Source of the DNA: Owenia fusiformis
Taxonomy: Eukaryota; Annelida; Polychaeta; Sabellida; Oweniidae
Length of the DNA: 64,000 nt
Direction: 5' to 3'
Assembly: GCA_903813345.2 (NCBI GenBank)
Contig: CAIIXF020000012.1
Location: 22,520,184 to 22,584,183 of the forward strand
Numbering within the stretch: position 1 is the first letter of the stretch; the number at the start of each line of letters is the position of its first letter. Both the position numbers and the translations under genes were made by a program. Positions 24,901 through 39,900 of this stretch are shown here, piece by piece. The notes beneath the pieces are model-generated. The model saw only the letters and a list, made by a program, of their open reading frames with translations. It did no database searches and was not told where the DNA came from.

Positions 24901-27900
24901 ATGTATTGCAATGACTTTAGTATGAATGGAATGACACGTGGTCTTGTAGGCTTGAATTGTAAAGTATTCCATCATATCCAACATGTATTTCAATGACCTT
25001 AGTATGAACGAAATGACACGTGGTCTTGTAGGTTTGAATTGTAAGGTATTCCATCATCTCCAACATGTATTGCAATGACTTTAGTATGAATGAAATGACA
25101 CGTAGTCTTGTAGGTTTGAATTGTAAGGTATTCCATCATCTCCAACACGTATTGCAATGACTTTAGTATGAATGGAATGACACGTGGTCTTGTAGGTTTG
25201 AATTGTAAAGTATTCCATCATCTCCAACATGTATTGCAATGCCTTTAGTATGAATGAAATGACACGTGGTCTTGTAGCTTTGAATTGTAAAGTATTCCAT
25301 CATCTCCAACATGTATTGCAATGACTTTAGTATGAAAGGAATGACACGTGGTTTTGTAGGTTTGAATTGTAAGGTATTCCACCATCTCCAACATGTATTT
25401 CAATGACTTTAGTATGAACGAAATGACACGTGTCTAAGGTTTGAATTGTAAGGTATTCCATCATCTCCAACACGTATTGCAATGACTTTAGTATGAAAGG
25501 AATGACACGTGGTTTTGTATGTTTGAATTGTAAGGTATTCCATCATCTCCAACATGTATTGCAATGACTTTAGTATGAATGGAATGACACGTGGTTTTGT
25601 ATGTTTGAATTGTAAGGTATTCCATCATCTCCAACATGTATTGCAATGACTTTAGTATGAATGAAATGACACGTGTCTTGAAGGTTTGAATTGTAAAGTA
25701 TTCCATCATATCCAACATGTATTGCAATGACTTTAGTATGAATGAAATGACACGTGGTCTTGCATGTTTGAATTGTAAAGTATTCCGTCATCTCCAACAT
25801 GTATTGCAATGACTTTAGTATGAATATCCTTATTCTCTAAAATTATTCAAATAATCTCGTTTGAGCAATACTTGGAAGATCATGAATATTAAAGGCCCAA
25901 TATAAAGTTTAAACCACTTTGTCTTATACAATGTTATCAAAGTGTGATATGTGAAACTTTATTTTTAATTTCAAAAAGTGTTTTTTCAAGGTCTTTTTGA
26001 GGCCACACATATCTTTTAATAAGCGATAATTCATACCAAGGCATAGCATTCATCCTCACATGTTTTTTGCCGAAAAGAGAAAATCTGATCATAAATATAA
26101 AGCGAGAAATGAAATCATCAATGCATGAAAATGGTTCAGAGAAAAATGCATTTCAAAATTTTAGTTCTCATAGAAACCATTGGAACAATGATATCTAAAA
26201 ACATAATTAATATATTCTTTATTTTAACCTGGTTAGATAATCAACATTGATTTATTTTTGAAGTTTAGCATTTTTAGAAAAGATTGACATAGACAAGACA
26301 ATTTCAATTTGTTCAAAAAGTTTTTGCCACCTAAGTGAGTCTTAATGACATCACTTAGGTTTCAAAATAATTTGATATGCTAAAACATTGATGTGGCACA
26401 TAAAATATGGCATTTTATTATTGAAACAGTGTGCCCTTTGTTCAAACTTTGTAACGGTGTTAAAAAGATCATCTGTTTTGAAATGTATGGAGAAATATTT
26501 GATGATTATAGAATTTCATTTTTTGAAAAATGGTGGGAAATTTGAATACAGGGACAGGGTGACATAAAAAAGTGCTACACAAATCCTGTTAAATAACTTT
26601 TTCATCTATATGATTCATGACTTTCATTTTTTGCAAAGTAAAACTTAACTTCGAGGAGAAACTACACAAGAAGTTTCAGATGACAAGCTCAACTCGATAC
26701 ACTTTCGTGAGCGTTATTCGATTTTCTAAATGTTAAGCACACCTGGATTCTATGGGTAAAGCTATTGACAACCCTTACACATTTCCCCACAGAAATGGCC
26801 CTGGTCTTTCTTGTAATCTCTATCTTCAGGTGTTCTATGGTTTGGGGATTTGTTCCATACAAATGATTCTTCAAGTATTCCCAGAGATAAAATCTTGCGG
26901 GTTTATGTCAGGCAAATGTGGTCAATAACTTTGCCAGTAGAATCCAGAAGTGTACCTGCTATGGAATGGATGACATTTAGATCACATCTTGTAACCATCA
27001 TAAAAGTCCACATAATTAATCTTGTCATCTGAAACTTCTTGAAGAGTTGCCCCATGAAGTCTAGTTTGAATGTGCAAAATATGAAGTCAGGAATCATATA
27101 GACAAAAAAGTGATGCAACTTGAGGTGGTTGGCACTTTTGTGTCACCCTGTATTTGAGAAATGAAAAGCTGACAACTCTTTTTTAAAAATGTTTTTCGTT
27201 TCAAAAATCTCTTCAATAACTTTTAAAGTCATGGCAAATAATAAATGAATGATGAAAACATATTTTCAAATTTTACACGGGGATTTTAACTAAATTCTAG
27301 GATGTAGATGGGGTCAATGGGGAGTCTGGAAAAAGTTTCCATGTACTAAATCATGCGGTGGAGGCATCATTCGTCAGACTAGAAACAGACAGAAGATATA
27401 CGATAGTTTTGGAATTTCTTCGGAATGTTTTGGCAATTCGGAGGAATCCTTCGAAGGTGTATGTAACACAGGGCCATGTGAAGGTAAGTCCATAATTCAA
27501 TCACTTTAACATAACATTTGTCCTGAACCAAAGCTAATTAAGTATCCTTGTGGTATTCTACTAAAATTCAGCTAAAATGTTGTATACATTGCAATGGTTT
27601 TATTTCCTTTTACATTAAACGTATACATTTTTATTAAACAAGTATAAAGGACCAGGTATTGTATTTAATTGCTTTTAGACAGCTTTATTTTTACTTGGTT
27701 TATTTCAGAACCATACAATCTACATCTTACATCAGAGTAATATGTTATCTTCTTCTTTAATCGTCTAATTTAAAAGTGCATAAGATAATAAATATCGATT
27801 GAAATACACCGATACGTCATGTTTTACTGAATAAGTATTATTAGTCCCCCATCTCATCACTTTTTCAAAAATGTTGGGCTAGAAGAGACGACCTCGATTT

Positions 27901-30900
27901 GTCGAATTCTCGAACAAAGTATTTTGCAATAGAAGAAAGCATCCATGACCTATCAGCATGATCTTATTGTATTTTGCAATAGAAGAAAGCATCCATGACC
28001 TGTCAGCATGAACCAATTTTGTTTTGCAATAGAAGAAAGCATCCATGACCTATCAGCATGATCCAATTGTATTTTGCAATACAAGAAAGCATCCATGACC
28101 TATCAGCATGATCCAATTGTATTTTGCAATAGAAGAAAGCATCCATGACCTATCAGCATGATCGTATTGTATTTTGCAATAGAAGAAAGCATCCATGACC
28201 TATCAGCATGATCTTATTGTATTTTGCAATAGAAGAAAGCATCCATGACCTATCAGCATGATCCAATTGTATTTTGCAATAGAAGAAAGCATCCATGACC
28301 TATCAGCATGATCCAATTGTATTTTGCAATAGAAGAAAGCATCCATGACCTATCAGCATGATCCAATTGTATTTTGCAATAGAAGAAAGCATCCATGACC
28401 TATCAGCATGATCTTATTGTATTTTGCAATACAAGAAAGCATCCATGACCTATCAGCATGATCTTATTGTATTTTGCAATAGAAGAAAGCATCCATGACC
28501 TATCAGCATGATCTTATTGTATTTTGCAATAGAAGAAAGCATCCATGACCTATCAGCATGATCTTATTGTATTTTGCAATAGAGGAAAACATCCATGACC
28601 TATCAGCATGATCGTATTGTATTTTGCAATAGAGGAAAACATCCATGACCTATCAGCATGAACCAATTGTATTTTGCAATACAAGAAATCATCCATGACC
28701 TATCAGCATGATCCAATTGTATTTTGCAATAGAAGAAAGCATCCATGACCTATCAGCATGATCTTATTGTATTTTGCAATAGAAGAAAACATCCATGACC
28801 TATCAGCATGATCGTATTGTATTTTGCAATAGAGGAAAACATCCATGACCTATCAGCATGATCGTATTGTATTTTGCAATAGAGGAAAACATCCATGACC
28901 TATCAGCATGATCGTATTGTATTTTGCAATAGAAGAAAACATCCATGACCTATCAGCATGATCGTATTGTATTTTGCAATAGAGGAAAACATCCATGACC
29001 TATCAGCATGATCGTATTGTATTTTGCAATAGAAGAAAGCATCCATGACCTATCAGCATGATCCAATTGTATTTTGCAATAGAAGAAAGCATCCATGACC
29101 TATCAGCATGATCTTATTGTATTTTGCAATAGAAGAAAACATCCATGACCTATCAGCATGATCCAATTGTATTTTGCAATAGAAGAAAGCATCCATGACC
29201 TATCAGCATGATCTTATTGTATTTTGCAATAGAAGAAAGCATCCATGACCTATCAGCATGATCTTATTGTATTTTGTAATAGAAGAAAGGATCCATGACC
29301 TATCAGCATGATCTTATTGTATTTTGCAATAGAAGAAAGCATCCATGACCTATCAGCATGATCGTATTGTATTTTGCAATAGAAGAAAGCATCCATGACC
29401 TATCAGCATGATCCAATTGTATTTTGCAATAGAAGAAAGGATCCATGACCTATCAGCATGATCTTATTGTATTTTGCAATAGAAGAAAGCATCCATGACC
29501 TATCAGCATGATCCAATTGTATTTTGCAATAGAAGAAAGCATCCATGACCTATCAGCATGATCCAATTGTATTTTGCAATAGAAGAAAGCATCCATGACC
29601 TATCAGCATGATCTTATTGTATTTTGCAATAGAAGAAAGCATCCATGACCTATCAGCATGATCCAATTGTATTTTGCAATTGAAGAAAGCATCCATGACC
29701 TATCAGCATGATCTTATTGTATTTTGCAATAGAGGAAAACATCCATGACCTATCAGCATGATCTTATTGTATTTTGCAATAGAAGAAAGGATCCATGACC
29801 TATCAGCATGATCCAATTGTATTTTGCAATAGAAGAAAGCATCCATGACCTATCAGCATGATCTTATTGTATTTTGCAATAGAGGAAAACATCCATGACC
29901 TATCAGCATGATCTTATTGTATTTTGCAATAGAAGAAAGCATCCATGACCTATCAGCATGATCCAATTGTATTTTGCAATAGAAGAAAGCATCCATGACC
30001 TATCAGCATGATCCAATTGTATTTTGCAATAGAAGAAAACATCCATGACCTATCAGCATGATCCAATTGTATTTTGCAATAGAAGAAAGCATCCATGACC
30101 TATCAGCATGAACCAATTGTATTTTGCAATAGAAGAAAGCATCCATGACCTATCAGCATGATCCAATTGTATTTTGCAATAGAAGAAAACATCCATGACC
30201 TATCAGCATGAACCAATTTTGTTTTGCAATAGAAGAAAGCATCCATGACCTATCAGCATGATCCAATTGTATTTTGCAATAGAAGAAAGCATCCATGACC
30301 TATCAGCATGAACCAATTTTGTTTTGCAATAGAAGAAAGCATCCATGACCTATCAGCATGATCTTATTGTATTTTGCAATAGAAGAAAGCATCCATGACC
30401 TATCAGCATGATCCAATTGTATTTTGCAATAGAAGAAAGCATCCATGACCTATCAGCATGATCTTATTGTATTTTGCAATAGAAGAAAACATCCATGACC
30501 TATCAGCATGATCTTATTGTATTTTGCAATACAAGAAAGCATCCATGACCTATCAGCATGATCCAATTGTATTTTGCAATAGAAGAAAGCATCCATGACC
30601 TATCAGCATGATCCAATTGTATTTTGCAATAGAAGAAAGCATCCATGACCTATCAGCATGATCTTATTGTATTTTGCAATAGAAGAAAGCATCCATGACC
30701 TATCAGCATGATCTAATTGTATTTTGCAATAGAAGAAAGCATCCATGACCTATCAGCATGATCCAATTGTATTTTGCAATAGAGGAAAGCATCCATGACC
30801 TATCAGCATGATCTTATTGTATTTTGCAATAGAAGAAAGCATCCATGACCTATCAGCATGATCCAATTGTATTTTGCAATAGAAGAAAGCATCCATGACC

Positions 30901-33900
30901 TATCAGCATGATCTTATTGTATTTTGCAATAGAAGAAAACATCCATGACCTATCAGCATGATCTTATTGTATTTTGCAATACAAGAAAGCATCCATGACC
31001 TATCAGCATGATCCAATTGTATTTTGCAATAGAAGAAAGCATCCATGACCTATCAGCATGATCCAATTGTATTTTGCAATACAAGAAAGCATCCATGACC
31101 TATCAGCATGATCCAATTGTATTTTGCAATAGAAGAAAGCATCCATGACCTATCAGCATGATCTTATTGTATTTTGCAATAGAAGAAAGCATCCATGACC
31201 TATCAGCATGATCTTATTGTATTTTGCAATAGAAGAAAGGATCCATGACCTATCAGCATGATCTTATTGTATTTTGCAATAGAAGAAAGCATCCATGACC
31301 TATCAGCATGAACCAATTTTGTTTTGCAATACAAAAAAGCATCCATGACCTATCAGCATGATCCAATTGTATTTTGCAATAGAAGAAAGCATCCATGACC
31401 TATCAGCATGATCTTATTGTATTTTGCAATAGAAGAAAGGATCCATGACCTATCAGCATGATCTTATTGTATTTTGCAATAGAAGAAAGCATCCATGACC
31501 TATCAGCATGAACCAATTTTGTTTTGCAATACAAAAAAGCATCCATGACCTATCAGCATGATCTTATTGTATTTTGCAATAGAAGAAAGGATCCATGACC
31601 TATCAGCATGATCTTATTGTATTTTGCAATAGAAGAAAGCATCCATGACCTATCAGCATGAACCAATTTTGTTTTGCAATACAAAAAAGCATCCATGACC
31701 TATCAGCATGATCCAATTGTATTTTGCAATAGAAGAAAGCATCCATGACCTATCAGCATGATCCAATTGTATTTTGCAATAGAAGAAAGGATCCATGACC
31801 TATCAGCATGAACCAATTGTATTTTGCAATAGAAGAAAGGATCCATGACCTATCAGCATGAACCAATTGTATTTTGCAATAGAAGAAAGGATCCATGACC
31901 TATCAGCATGATCTTATAGTATTTTGCAATACAAGAAAGCATCCATGACCTATCAGCATGATCTTATTGTATTTTGCAATAGAAGAAAGCATCCATGACC
32001 TATCAGCATGATCTTATTGTATTTTGCAATAGAAGAAAGCATCCATGACCTATCAGCATGATCCAATTGTATTTTGCAATAGAAGAAAGGATCCATGACC
32101 TATCAGCATGATCTAATTGTATTTTGCAATACAAGAAAGCATCCATGACCTATCAGCATGATCCAATTGTATTTTGCAATAGAAGAAAGCATCCATGACC
32201 TATCAGCATGATCTTATTGTATTTTGCAATAGAAGAAAGCATCCATGACCTATCAGCATGATCTTATTGTATTTTGCAATAGAGGAAAACATCCATGACC
32301 TATCAGCATGATCTTATTGTATTTTGCAATAGAGGAAAACATCCATGACCTATCAGCATGATCTTATTGTATTTTGCAATAGAAGAAAACATCCATGACC
32401 TATCAGCATGAACCAATTGTATTTTGCAATACAAGAAATCATCCATGACCTATCAGCATGATCCAATTGTATTTTGCAATAGAAGAAAGCATCCATGACC
32501 TATCAGCATGATCTAATTGTATTTTGCAATAGAAGAAAGCATCCATGACCTATCAGCATGATCCAATTGTATTTTGCAATAGAAGAAAGGATCCATGACC
32601 TATCAGCATGATCTTATTGTATTTTGCAATAGAAGAAAGCATCCATGACCTATCAGCATGATCCAATTGTATTTTGCAATAGAAGAAAGGATCCATGACC
32701 TATCAGCATGATCTTATTGTATTTTGCAATAGAAGAAAGGATCCATGACCTATCAGCATGATCTTATTGTATTTTGCAATAGAAGAAAGCATCCATGACC
32801 TATCAGCATGATCCAATTGTATTTTGCAATAGAAGAAAGGATCCATGACCTATCAGCATGATCTTATTGTATTTTGCAATAGAAGAAAACATCCATGACC
32901 TATCAGCATGATCTTATTGTATTTTGCAATAGAAGAAAGGATCCATGACCTATCAGCATGATCTTATTGTATTTTGCAATAGAAGAAAGGATCCATGACC
33001 TATCAGCATGATCTTATTGTATTTTGCAATAGAAGAAAGCATCCATGACCTATCAGCATGATCTTATTGTATTTTGCAATAGAAGAAAACATCCATGACC
33101 TATCAGCATGATCCAATTGTATTTTGCAATAGAAGAAAGGATCCATGACCTATCAGCATGATCTTATTGTATTTTGCAATAGAAGAAAACATCCATGACC
33201 TATCAGCATGATCCAATTGTATTTTGCAATAGAAGAAAGCATCCATGACCTATCAGCATGATCTTATTGTATTTTGCAATAGAGGAAAACATCCATGACC
33301 TATCAGCATGATCTAATTGTATTTTGCAATAGAAGAAAGCATCCATGACCTATCAGCATGATCCAATTGTATTTTGCAATAGAAGAAAGCATCCATGACC
33401 TATCAGCATGATCTAATTGTATTTTGCAATAGAAGAAAGCATCCATGACCTATCAGCATGATCTTATTGTATTTTGCAATAGAAGAAAGCATCCATGACC
33501 TATCAGCATGATCCAATTGTATTTTGCAATAGAGGAAAACATCCATGACCTATCAGCATGATCTTATTGTATTTTGCAATAGAAGAAAGCATCCATGACC
33601 TATCAGCATGATCTTATTGTATTTTGCAATAGAGGAAAACATCCATGACCTATCAGCATGATCTTATTGTATTTTGCAATAGAAGAAAACATCCATGACC
33701 TATCAGCATGATCTTATTGTATTTTGCAATAGAGGAAAACATCCATGACCTATCAGCATGATCTTATTGTATTTTGCAATAGAAGAAAGCATCCATGACC
33801 TATCAGCATGATCTTATTGTATTTTGCAATAGAGGAAAACATCCATGACCTATCAGCATGATCTAATTGTATTTTGCAATAGAAGAAAGCATCCATGACC

Positions 33901-36900
33901 TATCAGCATGATCTTATTGTATTTTGCAATAGAAGAAAGCATCCATGACCTATCAGCATGATCTTATTGTATTTTGCAATAGAGGAAAACATCCATGACC
34001 TATCAGCATGATCTTATTGTATTTTGCAATAGAAGAAAACATCCATGACCTATCAGCATGATCTTATTGTATTTTGCAATAGAAGAAAGCATCCATGACC
34101 TATTAGCATGATCTTATTGTATTTTGCAATACAAGAAAGCATCCATGACCTATCAACACGAACGAATTTTGTTTTTGATTTCATGCGCTTTAATTGAATA
34201 TAATGTAAGTTGTGGAATGAATGTTTGGTCTAAAATACTCCAAGTGATAAATAAAAGCTATCAAAATTGCTAGCATTTTTATGTTTTTTAGTTTTTCAGT
34301 TATATCTATACAGTGGCTCGACCCTTGAATTTGCTTTTAGGATGTAGATGGGCCCCCTGGGGAGGATGGAAAAATATACCATGCTCTAAATTGTGTGATG
34401 GCGGTGAAAACGGTCAAATGAGAACACGACAGAAAATCTTTGATGCTCTTGGAACTTCTCCTCAATGTCTCGGCGAATCAATGGAATCATTCAAAGGAGC
34501 ATGTAACACGGAGCCTTGCAAGAGTAATGTCATAATTTAGTATACAATTATTGTAATTTCAAGGATACAGAGATCATTTTCACTAGAACTCAGATCTGAG
34601 TAAATGAGACCAAAGTCGGAAATCAGAAAATTCTGAAAAATGTTTGTCTCAAAATAGTTCTTCTACTTCTTAAAATATACTGAAATACATTTGCTTACGT
34701 GTCCTAATTTAGTAAACAATAGTTTAAACTTTAGGGATAAAGAGATCACTTTTACTAGAACACAGAGTAGTCATTGTTATTTCCTTGCACATGCGTACTT
34801 TGAATATTCTCAATCGATCTGTGTTTTTATGCTTTGGTAGAACACAATACATCAGAATGAAATTAATGTGGACATGTCCCTAAATGCTCATAAATGACTC
34901 TAATGAGTTGTTACTTTCTAGTGTTTTACACCAAATTAAGATAATTAATGATAAATTTGGGAGACCATCGTTACAGTATGGAGTTTGGGTTGTTATGATA
35001 ACATTTTATGAGAATAGTTGGATATATATTTACATTAAATCGAATAGTGTTCCCATCATCTAACTACCTTTTCAAAAAATTTTCAAAATTTGTCAGATCC
35101 CCTCCCCTACCAAAAGCTGTCTACGGGCATTTTATTCTGATGTTCCGAGTCCGATATCAATTAATAAAACTATCTATATTGTGGCTCGACCCTTGAATTT
35201 GGTTTTAGGATGTAGATGGGCCCCCTGGGGAGGATGGAAAAGTATACCATGCTCTAAATCATGTGGCACCGGACAAACGGGTCAGAAAAGGACTAGGACT
35301 CAAATATTTGATGCACTTGGAACAGCTCCTAAATGTACTGGCCTCTCGATTGAATCATTCAAAGGTGTATGTAACACGGAACCATGCAAGGGTAAGTTGT
35401 GAATGATTTGTTATCATTCATGGGACAATCTGAATTATGAGAGTACATTTATTGTACACTGAACTATGAGAGTACAATTATGGGATGACCGTGAAAATAC
35501 AATTATGGGACACCTTGATTTTAATTCTTCTGCAAAGTTGTAAACGACCAGTGTCTGAATGAGAATAAGAATCCTTAATTTGAACTCTAATAACACTATT
35601 TATTAATCTATAAACGTACTGGAATCAACTCATCATATATGTATTTGTCCAAACGTAACCGTAAATTCAAGAATGTATTTTAGTTGACACTGACCGAATT
35701 AATTTAATTTTAAATGTAATTGTCACATCGTTTAGTTTGTAGGACGGGTTTCCTTTGAAATACTCATACACCTCTTAAAATATAGTCCCTTTGATATCTC
35801 GAGCGTTATGATTTGATAAACAGTATACAGGAATGTCTCTTCATGTCTTTTGAAAATAATCGCAGGTTGTGTGTGGAGCAATTGGGGTGCTTGGCAGAAC
35901 GCTGAGTGTACCAAAACATGCGACTCTGGAACACAAAGCAGAACACGATCAAGAACAAAACTTGTTGGTCCACCAAGAACTGTATGTCCAGGGCAATCTC
36001 AAGAACAGGGTATCGTTACCTGTAACCCCCAGCGATGCGATGTTCCACAAACCGGTAAGACAAACCAAAGAAAAGCAATTTATCAAACAATCTGATACGA
36101 GTATATCAATTTGTTTTCTGTATATTTGAGACTTGGTAACAAATGAATTGCCTATTGAATGATTTTACACCATTTTTTCTTAGGCTGTGGAACATGGCAC
36201 CAATGGAGCCAGTGGCAATATGGTCCATGTATGCAATCAAATAGCCAAGTAAACACGGGCGTAGTTAAACACACTTGCTTTAGGTATGGAGTAAGAACAT
36301 GCAAAAGAACCCGAACCTGTCAACCATGTGTCGGAAAGCGAGACACAGAAATCAACGAATACAAGAGAAGCGGTTTTGGTTTTCCTCCTCAACCTCAACA
36401 ATGTGTCGGTATATCTATCCAACATAAATCCGAACAATGTTGTCTGACGAGAGGTAATACTTTAGTGCTCAGCATTAACGTAACTAGGTTTGAGGCAGAC
36501 GAGGCAGTTGCATCGGCAAACGTTATTATTGTTATCAAAGCTTATTTACATTTAAAACCGTCTAATCAAATCTCATATTATTAATACATTTATTAAACAC
36601 CTTAACATGTCTCGTCCTGAATTCTAAACGTACTCGGTATTTACTGATTTTGTTATCCTTCTATTACCTAAAATCGCAAATATCAAGAACGCATACTAGC
36701 AAGGGTGGGTGGTTTATCTAGCATAAATAGATTTATATATAAAGTAGTAACGTTGTTCTAGGTTCTTTGGAACGTCTTTTTCTTTAAACATTGGAAAACC
36801 TTACGTAGTATTTCATAAAAATTACTGTCGCCTAGCTTTTCACGAAGAGTGAACCTATAGATATATGAGCCTGGCCATGGGAAAACTGGTCTTATCACAA

Positions 36901-39900
36901 AAATTAAAATTGTGCTACAGAGCCAATAATGTGCTCAAGATTAAAAGGAAAATGTGCTGAATTCAAATCAGTCTTTTTGGTCTATACCTGCAAGGAAAAT
37001 TTGTTAAGACACAAGCCATGGCTCATTTGAAAGGTCTCCTTGTGCTTTTTAAAATAAACAAAAAATCAAAATATTGAAAAAATCTGTGATAAGACCCCTT
37101 TTCCTGTGGCCTGGCTCATATATCGATTTCTCTTGTATTGATATATTTCTAGATTGTACCGCTCAATTTGGAGCATGGTCGAAATGGATACTTGGTACAT
37201 GCGTTGGAGGAATTAGAGACCAGTTCGGGGGTTGTGCTATAAAGGGAAGGCAGTTGTGCACACGCACTCGAGTTTGCCCTAAGTGCCCCGCGAATCCCCT
37301 TCTTCCGGGACAATGTCTTGGCGCTGCTACCCAAACAAAGACTCAAGAATGTTGTGGTCAGATACAACGTAAGTATTTTCATGAGGTAATGGACATTTGG
37401 TGTAGTTTCAGACAAAAAACTAAGCACCCGTTGGCTGACAAGAGATAAGACCAACAAGGGGGGGGGGGGGGGTGCGGAAAAAATGTTGGGCCCCATAAAC
37501 CAAAAAGTGGGCCAACATTTTGAAATTTTGAGGCTCTTTTTTCAAAAATTGACCTAAAAAAAAGGCCTAAGAAGGCCCCTTTATGACCAATAGGCCCACT
37601 TTTTGGGCTTTAAGGCCTTTTTGTCTCAAATTTATTTGGGTCCAATTTTTTTTCTGGGTCCAGCCCCCGATCCGCCAGTGAAGATTGTTAGACCATGCCC
37701 TAACGAGGAAAATAAACATAGATGTATTACTAAAGGTCCATGTGCAGTATGGCAAGTGATTTTAGGCAGTCATATCTTTCACCATGAGTACTTTCTGGCC
37801 ATAAATATAATGTTTTTTATCAAAACAATATGTTTTCTTTCAAGTGAATTCCCCATGATAGTAAAATATAAAACCAACTCTCTGAAAAATCATAGATTAG
37901 GGCCCAGCCTTGGCACTTTACAAAAAATATTAGGCTTATTTTCTCAAAAGATGATCTTGTTTTTCTCAATTTAAACGTATCGAAAGTTTCTTCTACACAA
38001 TATTAACAATTTCTGAAAAGGGGATGCGTATTGAAATATGTTAAAGTTAAAAACCACATATCCCATGTTATTTTCCCATAGGGAAAACTCGTGCTATCCA
38101 TTGTTTTCAGCATCATTTTGGTCATCGAAAATTGATATCTTCAAAACTAGATCACTTTCAATACCATTGTATTTTGAAGATGTTTTCGACACCTTGTTGA
38201 ATAATATTTTCATGCAATAAAAATCAGAAAAAATGAGATCCTCATATAGGTTCAATATTTTGAAAAAATGTTGACATTCATAATTTTTCGAATTGTTCGA
38301 TTGATATTTTTATCACCATGGGGACTTCACTGTAAAGAAAACATATTGTTTTAATAAAAACCACTGTATTTATGCCCAGAAAGTACTCATGGTGAAATAT
38401 ATGACTGTCTAAACTCACTTGCTGTATTGCACGTGGTCTTTTTATGTAGTTTTGAATTTCAAACTCGACAGTTTTTCGCTTATTTCATATTATCCCCGTG
38501 CATCAATTTGCAAAGACTAGTTTCCAAATTTACATTACTGAATGCATCACCGAATGCGACGCTTCCATAAATCCTTCATGCTTTCATTGATACACAGTAG
38601 TAGAAAATAAAACACCAACCTTAGCTTTCTGTTCCATCGCGGCCATTTCATTGGATAAATCGGCGAACGTAGCAGTCCAGCCTCATTTTCAGAGGTGGCG
38701 TAACCGTCATGGTAATACATGGTGAATATGTTTAGCACTGAATCCTATACATGAATATGTTTTCGATGGGTGGGTGGTTTTCACTTTACTGCCTAAAATC
38801 GCACAGATCTAAAATGCATACTAACAAGGTTCGGGTGGTTTATCTAGCATACAGAGATTCATATATAAAGTAACAACTTTGTTCGAGGTTAGCTTATAGT
38901 TTATTCAAATGTATTTCAAGAAAACAAAATCCCTGCCCTACCTCCTATCAAATATTCTGTTAAAGAACACTTGAGCTTAGATAATATGTGGTTCAAAAAG
39001 TGTCACCTAGCTTTTCACTAAGCGTGAACATATAGATATATATTGACTTTCTTTTATATTGTTATATTTTTAGAATGTACTGCTCAATTTGGACCATGGT
39101 CGAAATGGATACTTGGTACATGCGTTGGAGGAATTAGAGACCAGTTCGGGGGTTGTGCTATAAAGGGAAGGCAGTTGTGCACACGCACTCGAGTTTGCCC
39201 TAAGTGCCCCGCGAACCCCCTTCTTCCGGGACAATGTCTTGGCGCTGCTACCCAAACAAAGACTCAAGAATGTTGTGGTCAGATACAACGTAAGTATTTA
39301 CATGAGGTAATGGACATTTGGTGTAGTTTCAGACAAAAAACTAAGCACCCGTTGGCTGACAAGAGATAAGACCAACAAGGGGGGGGGGGGGGTGCGGAAA
39401 AAATGTTTGGCCCCATAAACCAAAAAGTGGGCTAACATTTTGAAATTTTGAGGCTCTTTTTTCAAAATTTGGCCTAAAATAAAAAAAGGCCTAAGAAGGC
39501 CCCTTTATGACCAATAGGCCCACTTTTTGGGCTTTAAGGCCTTTTTGTCTCAAATTTATTTGGGGCCAATCAAGGAGGATTGGCTCCCAGAGTGCACCAC
39601 CGATATTCTGTCCCATATATGGGTATGTCGTAATACAAAATTCGAATTCAAACAGCCGCCATTTTGTTCACTTCAACATTTAAATCGTGAATTTTGGTCT
39701 TATTTCCAAACGAAAAATTCCAAAACTCACAAGAAACGATCGAGATATTGGTTCGAATCTTTTGAACTGTTTATTTTGAATTTATAGTCGGTTTTAATTT
39801 CAGAAAATAACGACATTTCGACGTTTTCATTGTTGGAAAATATCGAGTTTCGATCCTGGGAGCCAATCCTCCTTGGGGCCAATTTTTTTTCTGGGTCCAT

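Larger units (their letters stand above)
23819..36054 (+). other. Five classical thrombospondin type-1 repeats, one per exon (exons 6-10)
   Basis: Exons 23819-23998, 27301-27483, 34341-34523, 35209-35391 and 35866-36054 each encode one TSR of about 60 residues. All begin C-R/V-W-x2-W-x2-W, continue C-x2-S/T-C-G/D-x-G, then R-x-R-x-R/K, and end C-N-x2-x-C. The C-x2-S/T-C motif, the site of O-fucosylation in TSRs, is CTRTC, CTKSC, CSKLC, CSKSC and CTKTC; the third has Leu in place of Ser/Thr. The tryptophan ladder fits C-mannosylation. All exons are phase 1 at both ends, so any of them can be skipped or duplicated without breaking the frame. Exons 8 and 9, with the 28 bases before each, are a recent tandem duplication. 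Confidence 0.88.

Noticed and set aside
24675-25809. Minus-strand frames repeating MQYMLEMMEY
   Set aside because: They arise from the ~82-bp satellite; the frame shifts among units as expected for non-coding repeats.
27921-34170. CRISPR array
   Set aside because: Repeats are contiguous 50-bp units with no unique spacers, inside an intron of an animal gene.
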